Shown here: positions 31,946-41,193 of the stretch, one piece after another
How the letters are laid out: the number at the start of each line of letters is the position of its first letter
Numbering within the stretch: the first letter of the stretch is position 1
NCBI RefSeq assembly: GCF_013337765.1
Contig: NZ_VBSB01000036.1
Coordinates: 1-64,000, forward strand
Source of the DNA: Mycolicibacterium sphagni
GTDB taxonomy: Bacteria > Actinomycetota > Actinomycetes > Mycobacteriales > Mycobacteriaceae
Reading direction: 5' to 3'
DNA: 64,000 nucleotides
Translations under genes and position numbers: made by a program
The notes under the pieces: generated by a model
What the model was told of the DNA's origin: nothing
Seen by the model: only the letters and a program-made list of their open reading frames with translations
Database searches by the model: none

Positions 31946-32770
31946 TCAGGTCAACTCGGCGAAGAACTTCAGCAGCAGGTCGGCCAGCGCGTCGGGCTGT
32001 TCAATCTGCGGACAGTGGCCCGCATCGTCGACGACGGCCGAGCGGCCACCGGCGATCTGCCCGGCGATCTCGGCCGCCCACCCGGGCGGTAGCAGCTTGT
32101 CCCCCGCACCCTCGACCACCAGGACCGGAACGCCGATCCGCTCGTACGCCCGCTTGCTCGACGGAGTGGGCGGGGCATCCAGGCCCGGGCGGCGAAACCT
32201 CGCTGCCGCCAATGACTCCCAGGCCCCCGGTGCGATGCTGGATTCGTAGCGCCGCCGCACATAGGCCTCGTCCGCAGGATACGACGGGTCGAAGAACAGC
32301 GCTTCCACGATGGCCCGCATCGCCTCGAACGAGGCGTCGTAGTCGTACAGCGCGGTGGTGTGCCGGTTCTTCTGGATCTCACCGCCGCCGCAGATCGTGA
32401 CCGCACTGCGCACCGGCAGCACGGGTGCGTCCGAGGTGAGGTCCACCAACAGGTTGATGGCGCCCATCGAGTTGCCGACGAAATGCGCCGAATCGATACC
32501 CAGCACCGAGCAGAACCGCGCGATGTGCCGGATTCGCATGCCGCGCCCGTCGGTGAAGTCGACCACCTTGGCCGACTCCCCAAACCCCAGCATGTCGGGA
32601 GCCAACACTCGATAGCTCTGCGCGAGTATGGGAATGATGCGTTCCCAGCCGATTTCGGCACTCACGCCGAACTCGCCGCCGTGCAGCAGCACGACGGGGT
32701 CGCCCGCGCCGGCCTCGAGGAAATGCGTGGCCAGTCCGTCGACGGCGATGGTCCGGTGCTGAGCGCTCAC
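31946..32770 (-). CDS. Alpha/beta-fold hydrolase (C-C bond hydrolase-like)
   Basis: 274 residues. VVLLHGGEFG is the oxyanion strand, FVGNSMGAINLL the nucleophile elbow with the catalytic Ser, the acid lies in VVEGAGDKLLP and the His in DDAGHCPQIEQPD. The pattern fits meta-cleavage product hydrolases (MhpC/HsaD family), though the locus already has an MhpC at 40159. Last gene of the eight-gene operon and joined to the cyclase-family gene by an ATGA overlap. May hydrolyse a second ring-opening product or a lactone/ester. Confidence 0.85.
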   Translation of the reverse strand: MSAQHRTIAVDGLATHFLEAGAGDPVVLLHGGEFGVSAEIGWERIIPILAQSYRVLAPDMLGFGESAKVVDFTDGRGMRIRHIARFCSVLGIDSAHFVGNSMGAINLLVDLTSDAPVLPVRSAVTICGGGEIQKNRHTTALYDYDASFEAMRAIVEALFFDPSYPADEAYVRRRYESSIAPGAWESLAAARFRRPGLDAPPTPSSKRAYERIGVPVLVVEGAGDKLLPPGWAAEIAGQIAGGRSAVVDDAGHCPQIEQPDALADLLLKFFAELT

Positions 32771-33765
32771 TTGATCGCGATCGGGTTGACCGGCGACCCG
32801 ACGGCCCCGGTGACGGACAGCGGCGGTGCGACGAGCTGGAACTCGTAGCGTCCGTCGGCCGCGCAGTCGGCGGCCAGTTCGGTGAGATTCCAGTACTCGC
32901 CCAACATCAGACCCATGTCACGCAAGCACAGCATGTGCATCGGCAGGATGGCGCCGTCGACCCCCGACGCCGGGTTCTCCACCATCAGGTTGTCGGCCGC
33001 CACCGCGGCGACCTGATGATCGGCCAGCCACGATGCGCAGGTCCAGTCCAGGCCCGCTCCCGGTTCGGTGCCATCGCCCGTCTCCAAAAAGCGCGCCCAC
33101 CAACCCGTTCGGACCAGCACGATATCGCCGGGTTCGATGCTGACCCCCTGCGTCCTGGCCGCCTCATCGAGTTCGGCAGGCGTGATCGGGTCGCCGAGCT
33201 CACAGAACGTCGGCACCCCGCGCAGCTTGACGATGTCGAGCAGTACACCCCTGGACGTAATGCCCTTGCTATCGACCTTGTCGATGCCCAGATAGTAGGC
33301 GCCAAGGCTGGTCACCGAGTCCGCGGGAAAGCCGTTGTAGAGCTTGTCCTCGTAGTAGACATGCGACAACGCGTCCCATTGGGTGGCGGCCTGCAGCGGC
33401 ATGATGATCATATCGTCGTTGAACCGCATCGGGCCGGCCGTGCTGTACCCGCTCAATTGCACGGCCGACGGGTTGCGCAGCCATTTCGGCCCGTACTCCA
33501 TCAGCGTGTTGGCGTCGCCGCCGTCGATCGTCATCACGTGGGTGGGATTCTGCCGGTACTGGAACGCGCCCTGCGGCCCCGACGAGCCGAAGTCGACGCC
33601 GAGCGGAAACACCTTGCCGTGCTTGACCGTTGCCGCGGCCTGAGCGACCTTCTCGGGCGTGATGAAGTTCAGCGTGCCGAGCTCGTCGGCGTGGCCCCAC
33701 CGTCCCCAGTTGCGGACGTCGTCGGCGACCCGACGGAAATCGCTCATATCGGCCACGCTGGTCAT
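32767..33765 (-). CDS. Cyclase-family metal-dependent hydrolase (PF04199)
   Basis: 332 residues. The cyclase family's metal motif HxxTHxDxxxH appears here as QAATQWDALSHVYYED, with Gln and Ala in place of two His, as in a subgroup I have seen annotated only as cyclase. Other family segments: GVLLDIVKLRG, IEPGDIVLVRTGWW and LPMHMLCLRDMGLMLGE. Family members hydrolyse kynurenine-type amides or cyclic esters. The start at 33765 overlaps the SDR stop (ATGA). In this operon it could open a lactone formed by a Baeyer-Villiger-type step. Confidence 0.82.
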   Translation of the reverse strand: MTSVADMSDFRRVADDVRNWGRWGHADELGTLNFITPEKVAQAAATVKHGKVFPLGVDFGSSGPQGAFQYRQNPTHVMTIDGGDANTLMEYGPKWLRNPSAVQLSGYSTAGPMRFNDDMIIMPLQAATQWDALSHVYYEDKLYNGFPADSVTSLGAYYLGIDKVDSKGITSRGVLLDIVKLRGVPTFCELGDPITPAELDEAARTQGVSIEPGDIVLVRTGWWARFLETGDGTEPGAGLDWTCASWLADHQVAAVAADNLMVENPASGVDGAILPMHMLCLRDMGLMLGEYWNLTELAADCAADGRYEFQLVAPPLSVTGAVGSPVNPIAIK

Positions 33766-34583
33766 CCCTTCTCGTAGTCGGCGGCTTGGCGCGCCGCAAT
33801 GTTGCCGCCGTCGGCCCAGACGACCTGTCCGGTGATGTAACCGGCGGCCCCGCTGCCCAGGAACACCAGCACCGCGGCCTGCTCGGCCGGGTTCGACACC
33901 CGTCCGAGCGGTTTGGGGATGTCATCGAGCAGGCCCTGCCCGTAAGCCGACCGCAGCTGGTCGAGAATCGGCGTCTCGGTCACGCCCGGTCCGGTGCAGT
34001 TGATCCGAATACCTTTGGCGCCCAGCGGTACTGCGCTGCTCACCGTGTAGCCGATGATCGCCTCCTTGGACAGCCGGTAGCCGCCGTCGGCCAGTGCGTC
34101 GGGATGGGCGTGACACCAACCGATGCCGTCGGCCATCGAGCCCGTCGCCAGCAGGCCGGCCGCCTGTGGCAGGTTCTCACGGTAGTTCGCCGCGGCCAGC
34201 GAGGAGACGCAAACGACCGACGAACCCGGCCCCAGCTTGGGCAGCATCGCTTCGGTGAGATGCCGGGTGCCCAGGAAGTTGATCGTGACGACCAACAACG
34301 GGTTTCCGATGCCCGAGGACACCCCGGCCACGTTGAACAGCGCGTCGATCGGGCCGCCCACCGCGGCCGCGGCCCGATCGATCGAATCCGGATCGGCCAG
34401 ATCGACCTCGACGAACTCGCTCAGCTCGACCGTGTCAGTCGCCGGGCGTCGCACGTCAAGGCCGACCACCTCGGCACCCAGATCGGTGAGCTGCCCGCAC
34501 AGCTGCGCGCCGATTCCCGACGCGCAGCCGGTGACTACAACACGGCGGCCGTCATACCGCAGCAGATCGTCGATGGTGGACAC
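33762..34583 (-). CDS. Short-chain dehydrogenase/reductase
   Basis: 273 residues. VVVTGCASGIGAQL is the nucleotide-binding motif, NVAG replaces NNAG, VVCVSSLAA holds the catalytic Ser and GGYRLSKEAI the Tyr-x3-Lys. An insertion of about 25 residues (REN...GWCHAHPDALADGG) before the Tyr resembles 3-alpha-hydroxysteroid dehydrogenase-like SDRs. It probably interconverts a ring hydroxyl and ketone before or after the KstD-like step. Four bases after the LLM gene stop; overlaps the cyclase-family start. Confidence 0.86.
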   Translation of the reverse strand: MSTIDDLLRYDGRRVVVTGCASGIGAQLCGQLTDLGAEVVGLDVRRPATDTVELSEFVEVDLADPDSIDRAAAAVGGPIDALFNVAGVSSGIGNPLLVVTINFLGTRHLTEAMLPKLGPGSSVVCVSSLAAANYRENLPQAAGLLATGSMADGIGWCHAHPDALADGGYRLSKEAIIGYTVSSAVPLGAKGIRINCTGPGVTETPILDQLRSAYGQGLLDDIPKPLGRVSNPAEQAAVLVFLGSGAAGYITGQVVWADGGNIAARQAADYEKG

Positions 34584-34586
34584 GGG

Positions 34587-35891
34587 CTACTTGGCTTCCC
34601 GCTTCTCCTTCGCCAACTGCGCGGCCTTCACGCGGCCCTCGTTGATCTCGGCCATCGCCTCGGGAATCTCGCCGGCGGTGAACTTATTGCGGCCGGTCGG
34701 CAATCCGCCGAAGGAGTAGGTTTCATCGAACATCGGTGCCTCCGAAGGCCGTCGGCGCGCCTCGACCTTCTCGATCACCGGCTCCAGGCGCTTGGCCTTG
34801 ACGGCCACGGCCCTGGCGTCCCGTTCGATGAACTCGGGCAGGATCTCCTTGCCCATGATCTCGATGGACTCCATCGTGCCCTCGTGGCTGCGCGGGTTGA
34901 GCAGCAGGATGATCTCGTCGACACCGCTGGCCTCGTAGCCCCGCAGGAACTCGCGCACGGTCTCCGGCGATCCGATCGCACCACGGCCCGGGCCGTAGGC
35001 CAGGGTCGGGTCCTCCTTGACGGCCTCCTCGTAGCGCTCCCAGACCTTGGTCCGGCCAGGGGTGTGCATGCCGGTCAGGTAGTAGTGCATGATGCCGAAC
35101 GAGAAGAAGCCGCCACCGATGCCGAGCCGCTTGAGCGCCTCCTCGTCAGACTTGGCCACCATCATCGACAAGTCGCCGCCGATGGCCAGGATGTTGGGGT
35201 TGATCGCCGGGGTGATCGGCGCGCCCTGCTCCGCGAAGTCACGGTAGTAGCCGTCGACCCGCTCCTTGAGCGCCTCCGGGCCGGTGTAGGCGAAGCTCAG
35301 TGCGCCGATGGCTTTCTGAGCGGCCATCTCGACCGACGACGGGCGGGTGCAGGCCACCCACACCGGCGGGTGCGGCTTCTGCAGCGGCTTGGGAACCACG
35401 TTGCGGGCCGGCATCTCGACATGCTCGCCCTTGAACCCGGTGAACGGCTCCTCGGTCATGCACCGGATCGACACTTCGAGCGCTTCTTCCCACTGGGCGC
35501 GCTTGTCGGCAGGGTCGACGTTGAAGCCGCCGAGCTCGGCCACCGAGGAACCCTCGCCGGTGCCGTATTCCACTCTGCCGTTGGACAAGTGGTCGAGGGT
35601 GGCGATGCGTTCGGCGATGCGGGCCGGGGGGTTGATGTTGGGCAGCAGGTGCATCACGCCGAAGCCGAGCCGGATGTCCTTGGTGCGCTGGCTGGCCGCG
35701 GCCAGGAACATCTCCGGCGCGGTGGAGTGGCAGTACTCCTCCAGGAAGTGGTGCTCGGTGAGCCACACGCTGGAGAACCCGGCCTTGTCGGCGGCCTCCA
35801 CCTCGTCGAGGCCATGCTGGAACAGCTGGTGCTCGTCGTCCTCCGACCACGGCCGCGGCAGCGGGAATTCGTAGAACAGCGAGATTTTCAT
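34587..35891 (-). CDS. LLM-class flavin-dependent oxidoreductase (luciferase-like)
   Basis: 434 residues, a bacterial luciferase-like TIM barrel with F420 or FMN. KISLFYEFPLPRPW opens the barrel, VWLTEHHF, LGFGVMHLLPNINPPARIAERIATLDHLSNGRVEYGTGEG and WVACTRPSSVEMAA are class signatures. A C-terminal extension of about 60 residues is rich in charged residues. Could be a Baeyer-Villiger or ring-hydroxylating monooxygenase; a partner reductase is not seen. The start at 35891 overlaps the KstD-like gene stop (ATGA). Confidence 0.87.
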   Translation of the reverse strand: MKISLFYEFPLPRPWSEDDEHQLFQHGLDEVEAADKAGFSSVWLTEHHFLEEYCHSTAPEMFLAAASQRTKDIRLGFGVMHLLPNINPPARIAERIATLDHLSNGRVEYGTGEGSSVAELGGFNVDPADKRAQWEEALEVSIRCMTEEPFTGFKGEHVEMPARNVVPKPLQKPHPPVWVACTRPSSVEMAAQKAIGALSFAYTGPEALKERVDGYYRDFAEQGAPITPAINPNILAIGGDLSMMVAKSDEEALKRLGIGGGFFSFGIMHYYLTGMHTPGRTKVWERYEEAVKEDPTLAYGPGRGAIGSPETVREFLRGYEASGVDEIILLLNPRSHEGTMESIEIMGKEILPEFIERDARAVAVKAKRLEPVIEKVEARRRPSEAPMFDETYSFGGLPTGRNKFTAGEIPEAMAEINEGRVKAAQLAKEKREAK

Positions 35892-37603
35892 GCGGTTACC
35901 TCTCGATCGGAATTGTGGGAGATGTGTTCTGCTGCGACGTATCCGAACGTCATCGCGGGTCCGATGGTGGCGCCGGCGCCGGCGTAGCTGCGGCCCATCA
36001 CCGCGGCCGAGGCATTCCCGGTGGCGTAGAGCCCACCGATGACGGTGCCGTCCTGGCGCAGCACCCTGGCGTGCTCGTCGGTGAGCAATCCACCCGACGT
36101 GCCCAGGTCGCCGAGGATGATCTGAAAGGCCAGATACGGTGCCTTGCCCAGCGGAGCCAGGTTGGGGTTGGGCAGCGTCGGGTCGCCGTAGTAGTTGTCG
36201 TAGGCGCTGTCGCCCCGGCTGAAGTCGTCGTCGTGCCCCTTGCGCGCCAATTCGTTGAAGCGTGTTGCCGTGCACTGCAATTCGTCTGCAGGGACACCGA
36301 TCTTGGCCGCGAGCTCGGAGAAGGTGTCGGCGGCTTTGACGATCCCGGAGTCCAACCAGGCCTGCGGGATCTTGCGGCCGGTCGGCACCGGGGCGAACGG
36401 CACCTTCGGGATCGGCAGATGCCCGCCCACCACATACCGGTGGAACGATGCGATGTCGGTGACCAGCCAGCACGGGATGTGATCCGTGCCCGCCTGCTGG
36501 CCCACGATCATGGCGTGCGCGAAATCCATATAGGGCGCAGCCTCATTGATGAACCGCTTGCCTGCGCCGTTGACGACGAACTGGGCGGGCATCATTCGCT
36601 CGTTGAGCATGAACTGCAGGCGCCCATCCGGCCAGCACATCGCGGGGAACCACCACGCCTCGTCGAGCAGATCGGTGGCGGCGCCCACCTTCTCCCCCGC
36701 CCGGATACCGTCGCCGGTGGCCGCAGGATTGCCGAAGCTCCAGTCCTTCTCCAGCACGGGCAGGTGTTCGCGACGCCACGCCATATCGTGGTCGAACCCA
36801 CCGGAGGCCACCACCACACCGCGCCGGGCGCCGATCCGCAGCGGTGTGCCGTCCCGTTCCACCACGGCGCCGACGACGGTGCCGTCCACGTCGGTGATCA
36901 GTTCGGTCATCGGCGCCGACAGCCACAGCGGGATGTCCTTCTCCTTGAGCGCCAGCCGCATCCGGGCCATCAACGACTGCCCGATCGCGGCCATCCGGTC
37001 GCCGAACACCCGGGCCCGGAACATCCGCCAGATCAGCTTGAGCAGCACGGCCTTACCCCGCCAGTTCTGCCTGATCTGGTAAAACAGCCGAAGGTCCTTG
37101 GGGGCGAACCAGATTCCCTTCGGCGCCAGCGCCAGTGGCGCCAGCAGATTCTGCTCCTCGTCGCCCAGCTTGCGCAGATCGATCTCGGGCACGTTGATGG
37201 TGCTGCCACGCTCGGACCCGCCGGGTAGCTCCGGGTAGTAGTCGGCGTAGCCGGGCTTCCAGACGAATTCGAACCAGCTGCTGCACTTCTCCAGGAACTC
37301 CATCATCTCCGGGGCGGTGTCGACGTAGGCGCGTAGCCGCTCGTCGCTGACCAGACCGCCGGTGATGGTCTTGAGGTACTCGAACACCCCGTCAGGGTCG
37401 GGTGAGTAACCGGCCTTGCGTTGCGACGGCGCACCGGGCACCCAGATACCGCCGCCGGACAGTGCCGATGAGCCACCGAATTTGGGTGACTTCTCCACGA
37501 TCAGGGTGTCCAGCCCGGCTGCGTCGGCGCGCAGCGCGGCGGTCATCCCGCCGGCTCCGGAGCCGATGACCAGGACATCGACGGTGTGATCAAACTCGGT
37601 CAT
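35888..37603 (-). CDS. KstD-like FAD-dependent ring desaturase
   Basis: 571 residues. VDVLVIGSGAGGMTAALRADAAGLDTLIVEK is the FAD-binding Rossmann motif; SSALSGGGIWVPG, VVVASGGFDHD and the C-terminal GRSYAGAGATIGPAMTFGYVAAEH match 3-ketosteroid delta1-dehydrogenases and related 4-oxocyclohexanecarboxylate desaturases. Introduces a double bond next to a ring ketone. Placed right after mhpB with a four-base overlap. A second member of the family lies at 42037 beyond the IclR gene. Together they could aromatise a cyclohexanone ring to the phenol used by MhpA. Confidence 0.87.
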   Translation of the reverse strand: MTEFDHTVDVLVIGSGAGGMTAALRADAAGLDTLIVEKSPKFGGSSALSGGGIWVPGAPSQRKAGYSPDPDGVFEYLKTITGGLVSDERLRAYVDTAPEMMEFLEKCSSWFEFVWKPGYADYYPELPGGSERGSTINVPEIDLRKLGDEEQNLLAPLALAPKGIWFAPKDLRLFYQIRQNWRGKAVLLKLIWRMFRARVFGDRMAAIGQSLMARMRLALKEKDIPLWLSAPMTELITDVDGTVVGAVVERDGTPLRIGARRGVVVASGGFDHDMAWRREHLPVLEKDWSFGNPAATGDGIRAGEKVGAATDLLDEAWWFPAMCWPDGRLQFMLNERMMPAQFVVNGAGKRFINEAAPYMDFAHAMIVGQQAGTDHIPCWLVTDIASFHRYVVGGHLPIPKVPFAPVPTGRKIPQAWLDSGIVKAADTFSELAAKIGVPADELQCTATRFNELARKGHDDDFSRGDSAYDNYYGDPTLPNPNLAPLGKAPYLAFQIILGDLGTSGGLLTDEHARVLRQDGTVIGGLYATGNASAAVMGRSYAGAGATIGPAMTFGYVAAEHISHNSDREVTA

Positions 37604-38550
37604 CGTGTGGGTACCGCCGTCCGGATCGCGAAGCCCGCGATCAGCTCTGGAGCAGCGCGATAATAGCGCTGCCGGGTCTGGTAATTCCCCTGGGCCGCCA
37701 GTGCGGCGAAAGCCGCGACCCAGGTTCGGATCTCGTGCGCCGAATTGCCCGCCTCACGGGCGATCCAGTCGTTGGTCCAGCCGTCCACCTCGGCCAGCCG
37801 ATTGGTGTCGATCAGGTCCAGCAGGGCATGGTCCCACTCCGGGTTCAGCGGTTGCAGCGGGCTCTGCCCGTGGGCGAAGTCGTGCGCCGCGGCGATCACG
37901 GCCTCCTGCCGGGCAGCCCGCCCTTCAGCAGACATCGGTGCCCCACCGACGATGCGTTCCAGAGCGGCAGGTGGTGCGGTTGCCAACGTCGGCACCGGCG
38001 GATCATGGGACAGCCCACCGGATCCGACGACCAGCACCCGCTTGCTCAGGGTGCCCAGGTACTCGCCGATGGCGGTGCCAAGGGCCCTGGTGCGCTTGAG
38101 TGGCCCGAGCGGGGTGGCCACCGAGTTGATGAACACCGGGATGATAGGAGGCGACGCGCCCAGATTTTCGGACCCGAACAGCACCTCGAGCGGTTGCACG
38201 GTGCCGTGATCGACGTCCATGGCCGCCGACAACGACACGTCGACGCCGGACTCCCATACCGCAGCGGCCATCTCGTTGGCGACGTCGGCGGGCACGTTCA
38301 GGGGCCCGGCATGGGTGCCGTAGTCGCCGACACCGTGCGCAGCGGTCCCGATACAGAAAGGTGGCATCAACCGGTAGAAGAATCCGTTGTAGTGGTCCGG
38401 AGAGAAGATGACCACGAGCTCGGGATCGAAATCGGCGACGAAGGACCGGGTTTCGGCGAGTCGAGCATTGATGTCGTCAAGCAATTCCTCCGACGGGCCG
38501 GGAAGGTTCAGCAGCGGACTGTGCGACATGCAGCAGAGGGCCAGTGGCAT
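37600..38550 (-). CDS. mhpB: 2,3-dihydroxyphenylpropionate 1,2-dioxygenase-like extradiol dioxygenase
   Basis: 316 residues, class III (LigB-type) extradiol enzyme that cleaves a catechol ring with Fe(II). It aligns along its length with E. coli MhpB as I remember it: CMSHSPLLNL, ELVVIFSPDHYNGFFYRLMPPFC, DVDHGTVQPLE (catalytic His), LGSGGLSHDPPVP in the form VGSGGLSHDPPVP (second His), and HEIRTWVAAFAALAAQGNY. The start lies 74 bases inside the end of mhpA. Its product would be the substrate of MhpC at 40159. Confidence 0.9.
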   Translation of the reverse strand: MPLALCCMSHSPLLNLPGPSEELLDDINARLAETRSFVADFDPELVVIFSPDHYNGFFYRLMPPFCIGTAAHGVGDYGTHAGPLNVPADVANEMAAAVWESGVDVSLSAAMDVDHGTVQPLEVLFGSENLGASPPIIPVFINSVATPLGPLKRTRALGTAIGEYLGTLSKRVLVVGSGGLSHDPPVPTLATAPPAALERIVGGAPMSAEGRAARQEAVIAAAHDFAHGQSPLQPLNPEWDHALLDLIDTNRLAEVDGWTNDWIAREAGNSAHEIRTWVAAFAALAAQGNYQTRQRYYRAAPELIAGFAIRTAVPTR

Positions 38551-40162
38551 CGGTGCCTCCTCCCGGGGTGAGGGTGAGCTTGTCGAGCAGCGCCGCGCTC
38601 AGCTCCGGTGTGCGTTGGGCGATGCACGCGCCCGCGATGCAGCGGTCGGGCCGCAGGAACATCACGGATTCTTCGTGGGCGTCGAACCAGGCTTTCAAGG
38701 CTCCTGTGCGATCACCGACCACGACCACGTCGGGATCGTCGTGGCCGGTCCAATGCAGCTGGGTGATCGGGCGCAGTGCGACGAAGACCGCACCCAGCGC
38801 CTTCCAGTCGGCAAAGGCCCTCTCCCCCAGCAGCTGTCGGGGGTTGTTGCTCCAACACACAAACGCGAACCACGGACCGATGACGTCGTCGAGCAGCACG
38901 TTCTGCCGATCCCGGGTGTCCACGCGAGGCTGGATGAACAGGGTCCCGACTGCGGAGGACGGTGGGCGCGGATCGCTGTGCACCACCGCACCCTGCTCGT
39001 AGCGCGGCATCGGTTTGAAGCGCATTTCCAGCACGTAGCGCTTCAACGTGGGCACCAGGGAAGCGGCGCGGATCAGCACATCCCGTGCGCCGGCGACCCG
39101 TGGGTTGGTCGGTGAGATCACCTTGCCGACCGTGGTCGACAGGTCGATCATCGCGCGAGCGTGCTTGCGGCGCTCGACGTCATAGCTGTCCAGCAGCGCG
39201 TCGCGAGCCTGCCCCTTGACCACCGCGGCCAGCTTCCAGCCGAGGTTGGCGGCGTCGCGGATACCGCTGTTGTAGCCCTGCCCCTGCCAGACCGGCATCA
39301 GATGCGCGGCGTCCCCGGCAATCATGATGCGGCCCTTGCGGAACGAGCTGGCGATGCGGGAGTGGTGGGTGTAGAGGCGCCGGCGGATGATGTCGACCTT
39401 GTCCGGGTACGGCACCAGCCGGGCGAGCATCTGCGCCACGAATGCAGGATCCTCGGCCTGCTCGTCGGTTTCGTGGCCGTGGATCAAGAACTCGAATCGC
39501 CGGATGCCGTGGGCGATCGAGATCGAGACGTATGGCCGGGCCGGGTCGGCGCCGACCTCACTGTTTGGATGCCCCAGTGGGTCGTTGGCGATGTCGACGA
39601 CCAGCCACCGGGTCGAGGACGTCGTGCCGTCGAAGGACACGCCCATCAGGCGGCGGGTGGCGCTGCGCCCGCCGTCGCAGCCGACGACGTAGCGGGCGTT
39701 GACTTTTTGCGGACCAGAGTCGGCCGGTGACAACTCCACCGTGACGCCGTCGGCGGTCTCGGCGATCGAGGTCATCGGGTGGCCCCAGGCCACCTCGACG
39801 TGATCGAACCGGTCGAGGCCCTTGTACAGTTCGGCATCGACCAGGGGCTGCACGAAGCCGTTGCGCTTGGGCCACCCGAATCGTGCGTCGGGCGGCGCCA
39901 TCTCGGCCAGCAGTCGGCGCTTGCGGTCGTAGAACCGCAGGATCTGGTTGGGCACGGTGTGCGGCAGAACGGCGTCCACCACACCGATCGCCTGGAAGGT
40001 GCGCAGCGACTCGTCGTCCAGGCCCACCCCGCGTGGATAGTCGATCAGCGCGTCGCGCTCGTCGACGACCAAGGTGTGGACACCCTGCAGGCCAAGGACA
40101 TTGGCCAGGGTCAGGCCACTGGGTCCGGCACCCACGACGACGACATCGAAATCCATGCTCAC
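38477..40162 (-). CDS. mhpA: 3-(3-hydroxyphenyl)propionate hydroxylase-like FAD monooxygenase
   Basis: 561 residues. VVVVGAGPSGLTLANVLG (FAD), GCDGGRSATRR (the DG motif) and GDAAHLMPVWQGQGYNSGIRDAANLGWKLA are class A aromatic monooxygenase signatures; length and LDDESLRTFQAIGV fit MhpA. It hydroxylates a phenolic acid to a catechol. The start GTG at 40162 overlaps mhpC (GTGA). The 3' end overlaps mhpB by 74 bases in another frame, unusually long for this operon, which otherwise uses four-base overlaps. Confidence 0.9.
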   Translation of the reverse strand: MSMDFDVVVVGAGPSGLTLANVLGLQGVHTLVVDERDALIDYPRGVGLDDESLRTFQAIGVVDAVLPHTVPNQILRFYDRKRRLLAEMAPPDARFGWPKRNGFVQPLVDAELYKGLDRFDHVEVAWGHPMTSIAETADGVTVELSPADSGPQKVNARYVVGCDGGRSATRRLMGVSFDGTTSSTRWLVVDIANDPLGHPNSEVGADPARPYVSISIAHGIRRFEFLIHGHETDEQAEDPAFVAQMLARLVPYPDKVDIIRRRLYTHHSRIASSFRKGRIMIAGDAAHLMPVWQGQGYNSGIRDAANLGWKLAAVVKGQARDALLDSYDVERRKHARAMIDLSTTVGKVISPTNPRVAGARDVLIRAASLVPTLKRYVLEMRFKPMPRYEQGAVVHSDPRPPSSAVGTLFIQPRVDTRDRQNVLLDDVIGPWFAFVCWSNNPRQLLGERAFADWKALGAVFVALRPITQLHWTGHDDPDVVVVGDRTGALKAWFDAHEESVMFLRPDRCIAGACIAQRTPELSAALLDKLTLTPGGGTDATGPLLHVAQSAAEPSRPVGGIA

Positions 40163-41022
40163 CGACCCAGCAGGAAGTCGATGTGCAGCCGGTTGAACGT
40201 CTTGGGGTCCTCGTACTGCGGCCAGTGCCCGCAGCCTTCCATGACCTCGAAGCGGGCGCCCGGGATCATCTCCGAGATGCGCTTGCCTTCGCTGACGTCG
40301 GCGGTCGGGTCGTCACTGGTCCACAACACCAGCGTCGGCGCGGTGATCGCTCCGTAGTCGCTGGGACTCATCAGGTTTCGCTGGCGGATCTCGGGATCCT
40401 GCAGCGCCATGATGTCGCGCATCGCGGCGACGAAGCCCGGCTGCCGGTAGACCCGTTGCCTGCTGGCGACGATGTCGTCGTAGTCCTTGGTCTTGTCGGC
40501 CATCAGCCACTTGATCCTGGCCTGGACGGTCTCCCAGCTCGGATTCTCCGCGGCGGCCATCGACAGCGCGATGATCCGCTTCATCACCGCCGGGTCGGCC
40601 TGCGAACCACCGGCGGTGTTGAGCACCAGACGCTCGAGCCGGTCAGCGTGATCGACGGCGAACCGCGAGGCCACCCAACCGCCCAGCGACTCACCGGAGA
40701 TGTACGCCCGCTGCGCCCCGATCGTGTCGAGGACGGTCGCGAGGTGGTCGACGTAGTGCGGGATCTCGAGCAGATGCCCGGGCTTATCGGTGTAGCCATG
40801 CCCGAGCATGTCGATCGACCAGGTGGAGAAGTGTTCGGCATGCGCCTCGAGGTTCCGTACGTAGGCCTCGGCATGGCCACCCGATCCGTGCAGAAGCACC
40901 AGTGTGGGTTTGGCCGGATCGCCGGCGTGCAGGTAACGCGTGCGCACTCCGCCGGCATCCAGATAACCCTGTGAGAACTCAACGCCCTGCAGATCGCTCC
41001 AGACGCTTTCGAACTCCGGCAC
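40159..41022 (-). CDS. mhpC: MhpC-like meta-cleavage product hydrolase
   Basis: 287 residues, alpha/beta hydrolase. LVLLHGSGGHAEAY oxyanion region, YISGESLGGWVA nucleophile Ser, LWTSDDPTADVSEG acid and CGHWPQYEDP His, in the order and spacing of 2-hydroxy-6-oxonona-2,4-dienedioate hydrolase (MhpC). Cleaves the ring-opened diketo acid to a hydroxydienoate and a short acid such as succinate. First gene of the operon; 22 bases upstream is a copy of the regulon palindrome (41044). The later steps (mhpD, mhpE, mhpF) are not in the window. Confidence 0.86.
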   Translation of the reverse strand: MPEFESVWSDLQGVEFSQGYLDAGGVRTRYLHAGDPAKPTLVLLHGSGGHAEAYVRNLEAHAEHFSTWSIDMLGHGYTDKPGHLLEIPHYVDHLATVLDTIGAQRAYISGESLGGWVASRFAVDHADRLERLVLNTAGGSQADPAVMKRIIALSMAAAENPSWETVQARIKWLMADKTKDYDDIVASRQRVYRQPGFVAAMRDIMALQDPEIRQRNLMSPSDYGAITAPTLVLWTSDDPTADVSEGKRISEMIPGARFEVMEGCGHWPQYEDPKTFNRLHIDFLLGR

Positions 41023-41043
41023 CCCGTGGCCCCTATCGTCGGT

Positions 41044-41058
41044 GATAATGGGATTCTC
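41044..41058. promoter_or_regulatory. GATAATGGGATTCTC, regulon-type palindrome with one mismatch
   Basis: Matches GAGAAT-N3-ATTCTC except for one base and lies 22 bases upstream of the mhpC start, the same distance as the copies before the amidohydrolase (24) and the thiolase (24). It sits in the 171-base divergent gap with the IclR gene, which is otherwise AT-richer than its surroundings (about 41057-41110). Confidence 0.5.
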
Positions 41059-41193
41059 GCTTTTTGTAAGCGGTATGTGTAATTATTGAACTATGACGTG
41101 CGATAGTTTAAGAGCATCACTCTCGCAGTGCCGTCTGTCAAGGCACTTCGGGGTGGCTCGCACCCGATTTCGCACCTCAGGCACGGGGACGGT

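Noticed and set aside
33786..35987. 733-residue open frame on the plus strand over the SDR and LLM genes
   Set aside because: Same antisense artefact; no domain pattern and no ribosome-binding site, while the minus-strand genes are well supported.
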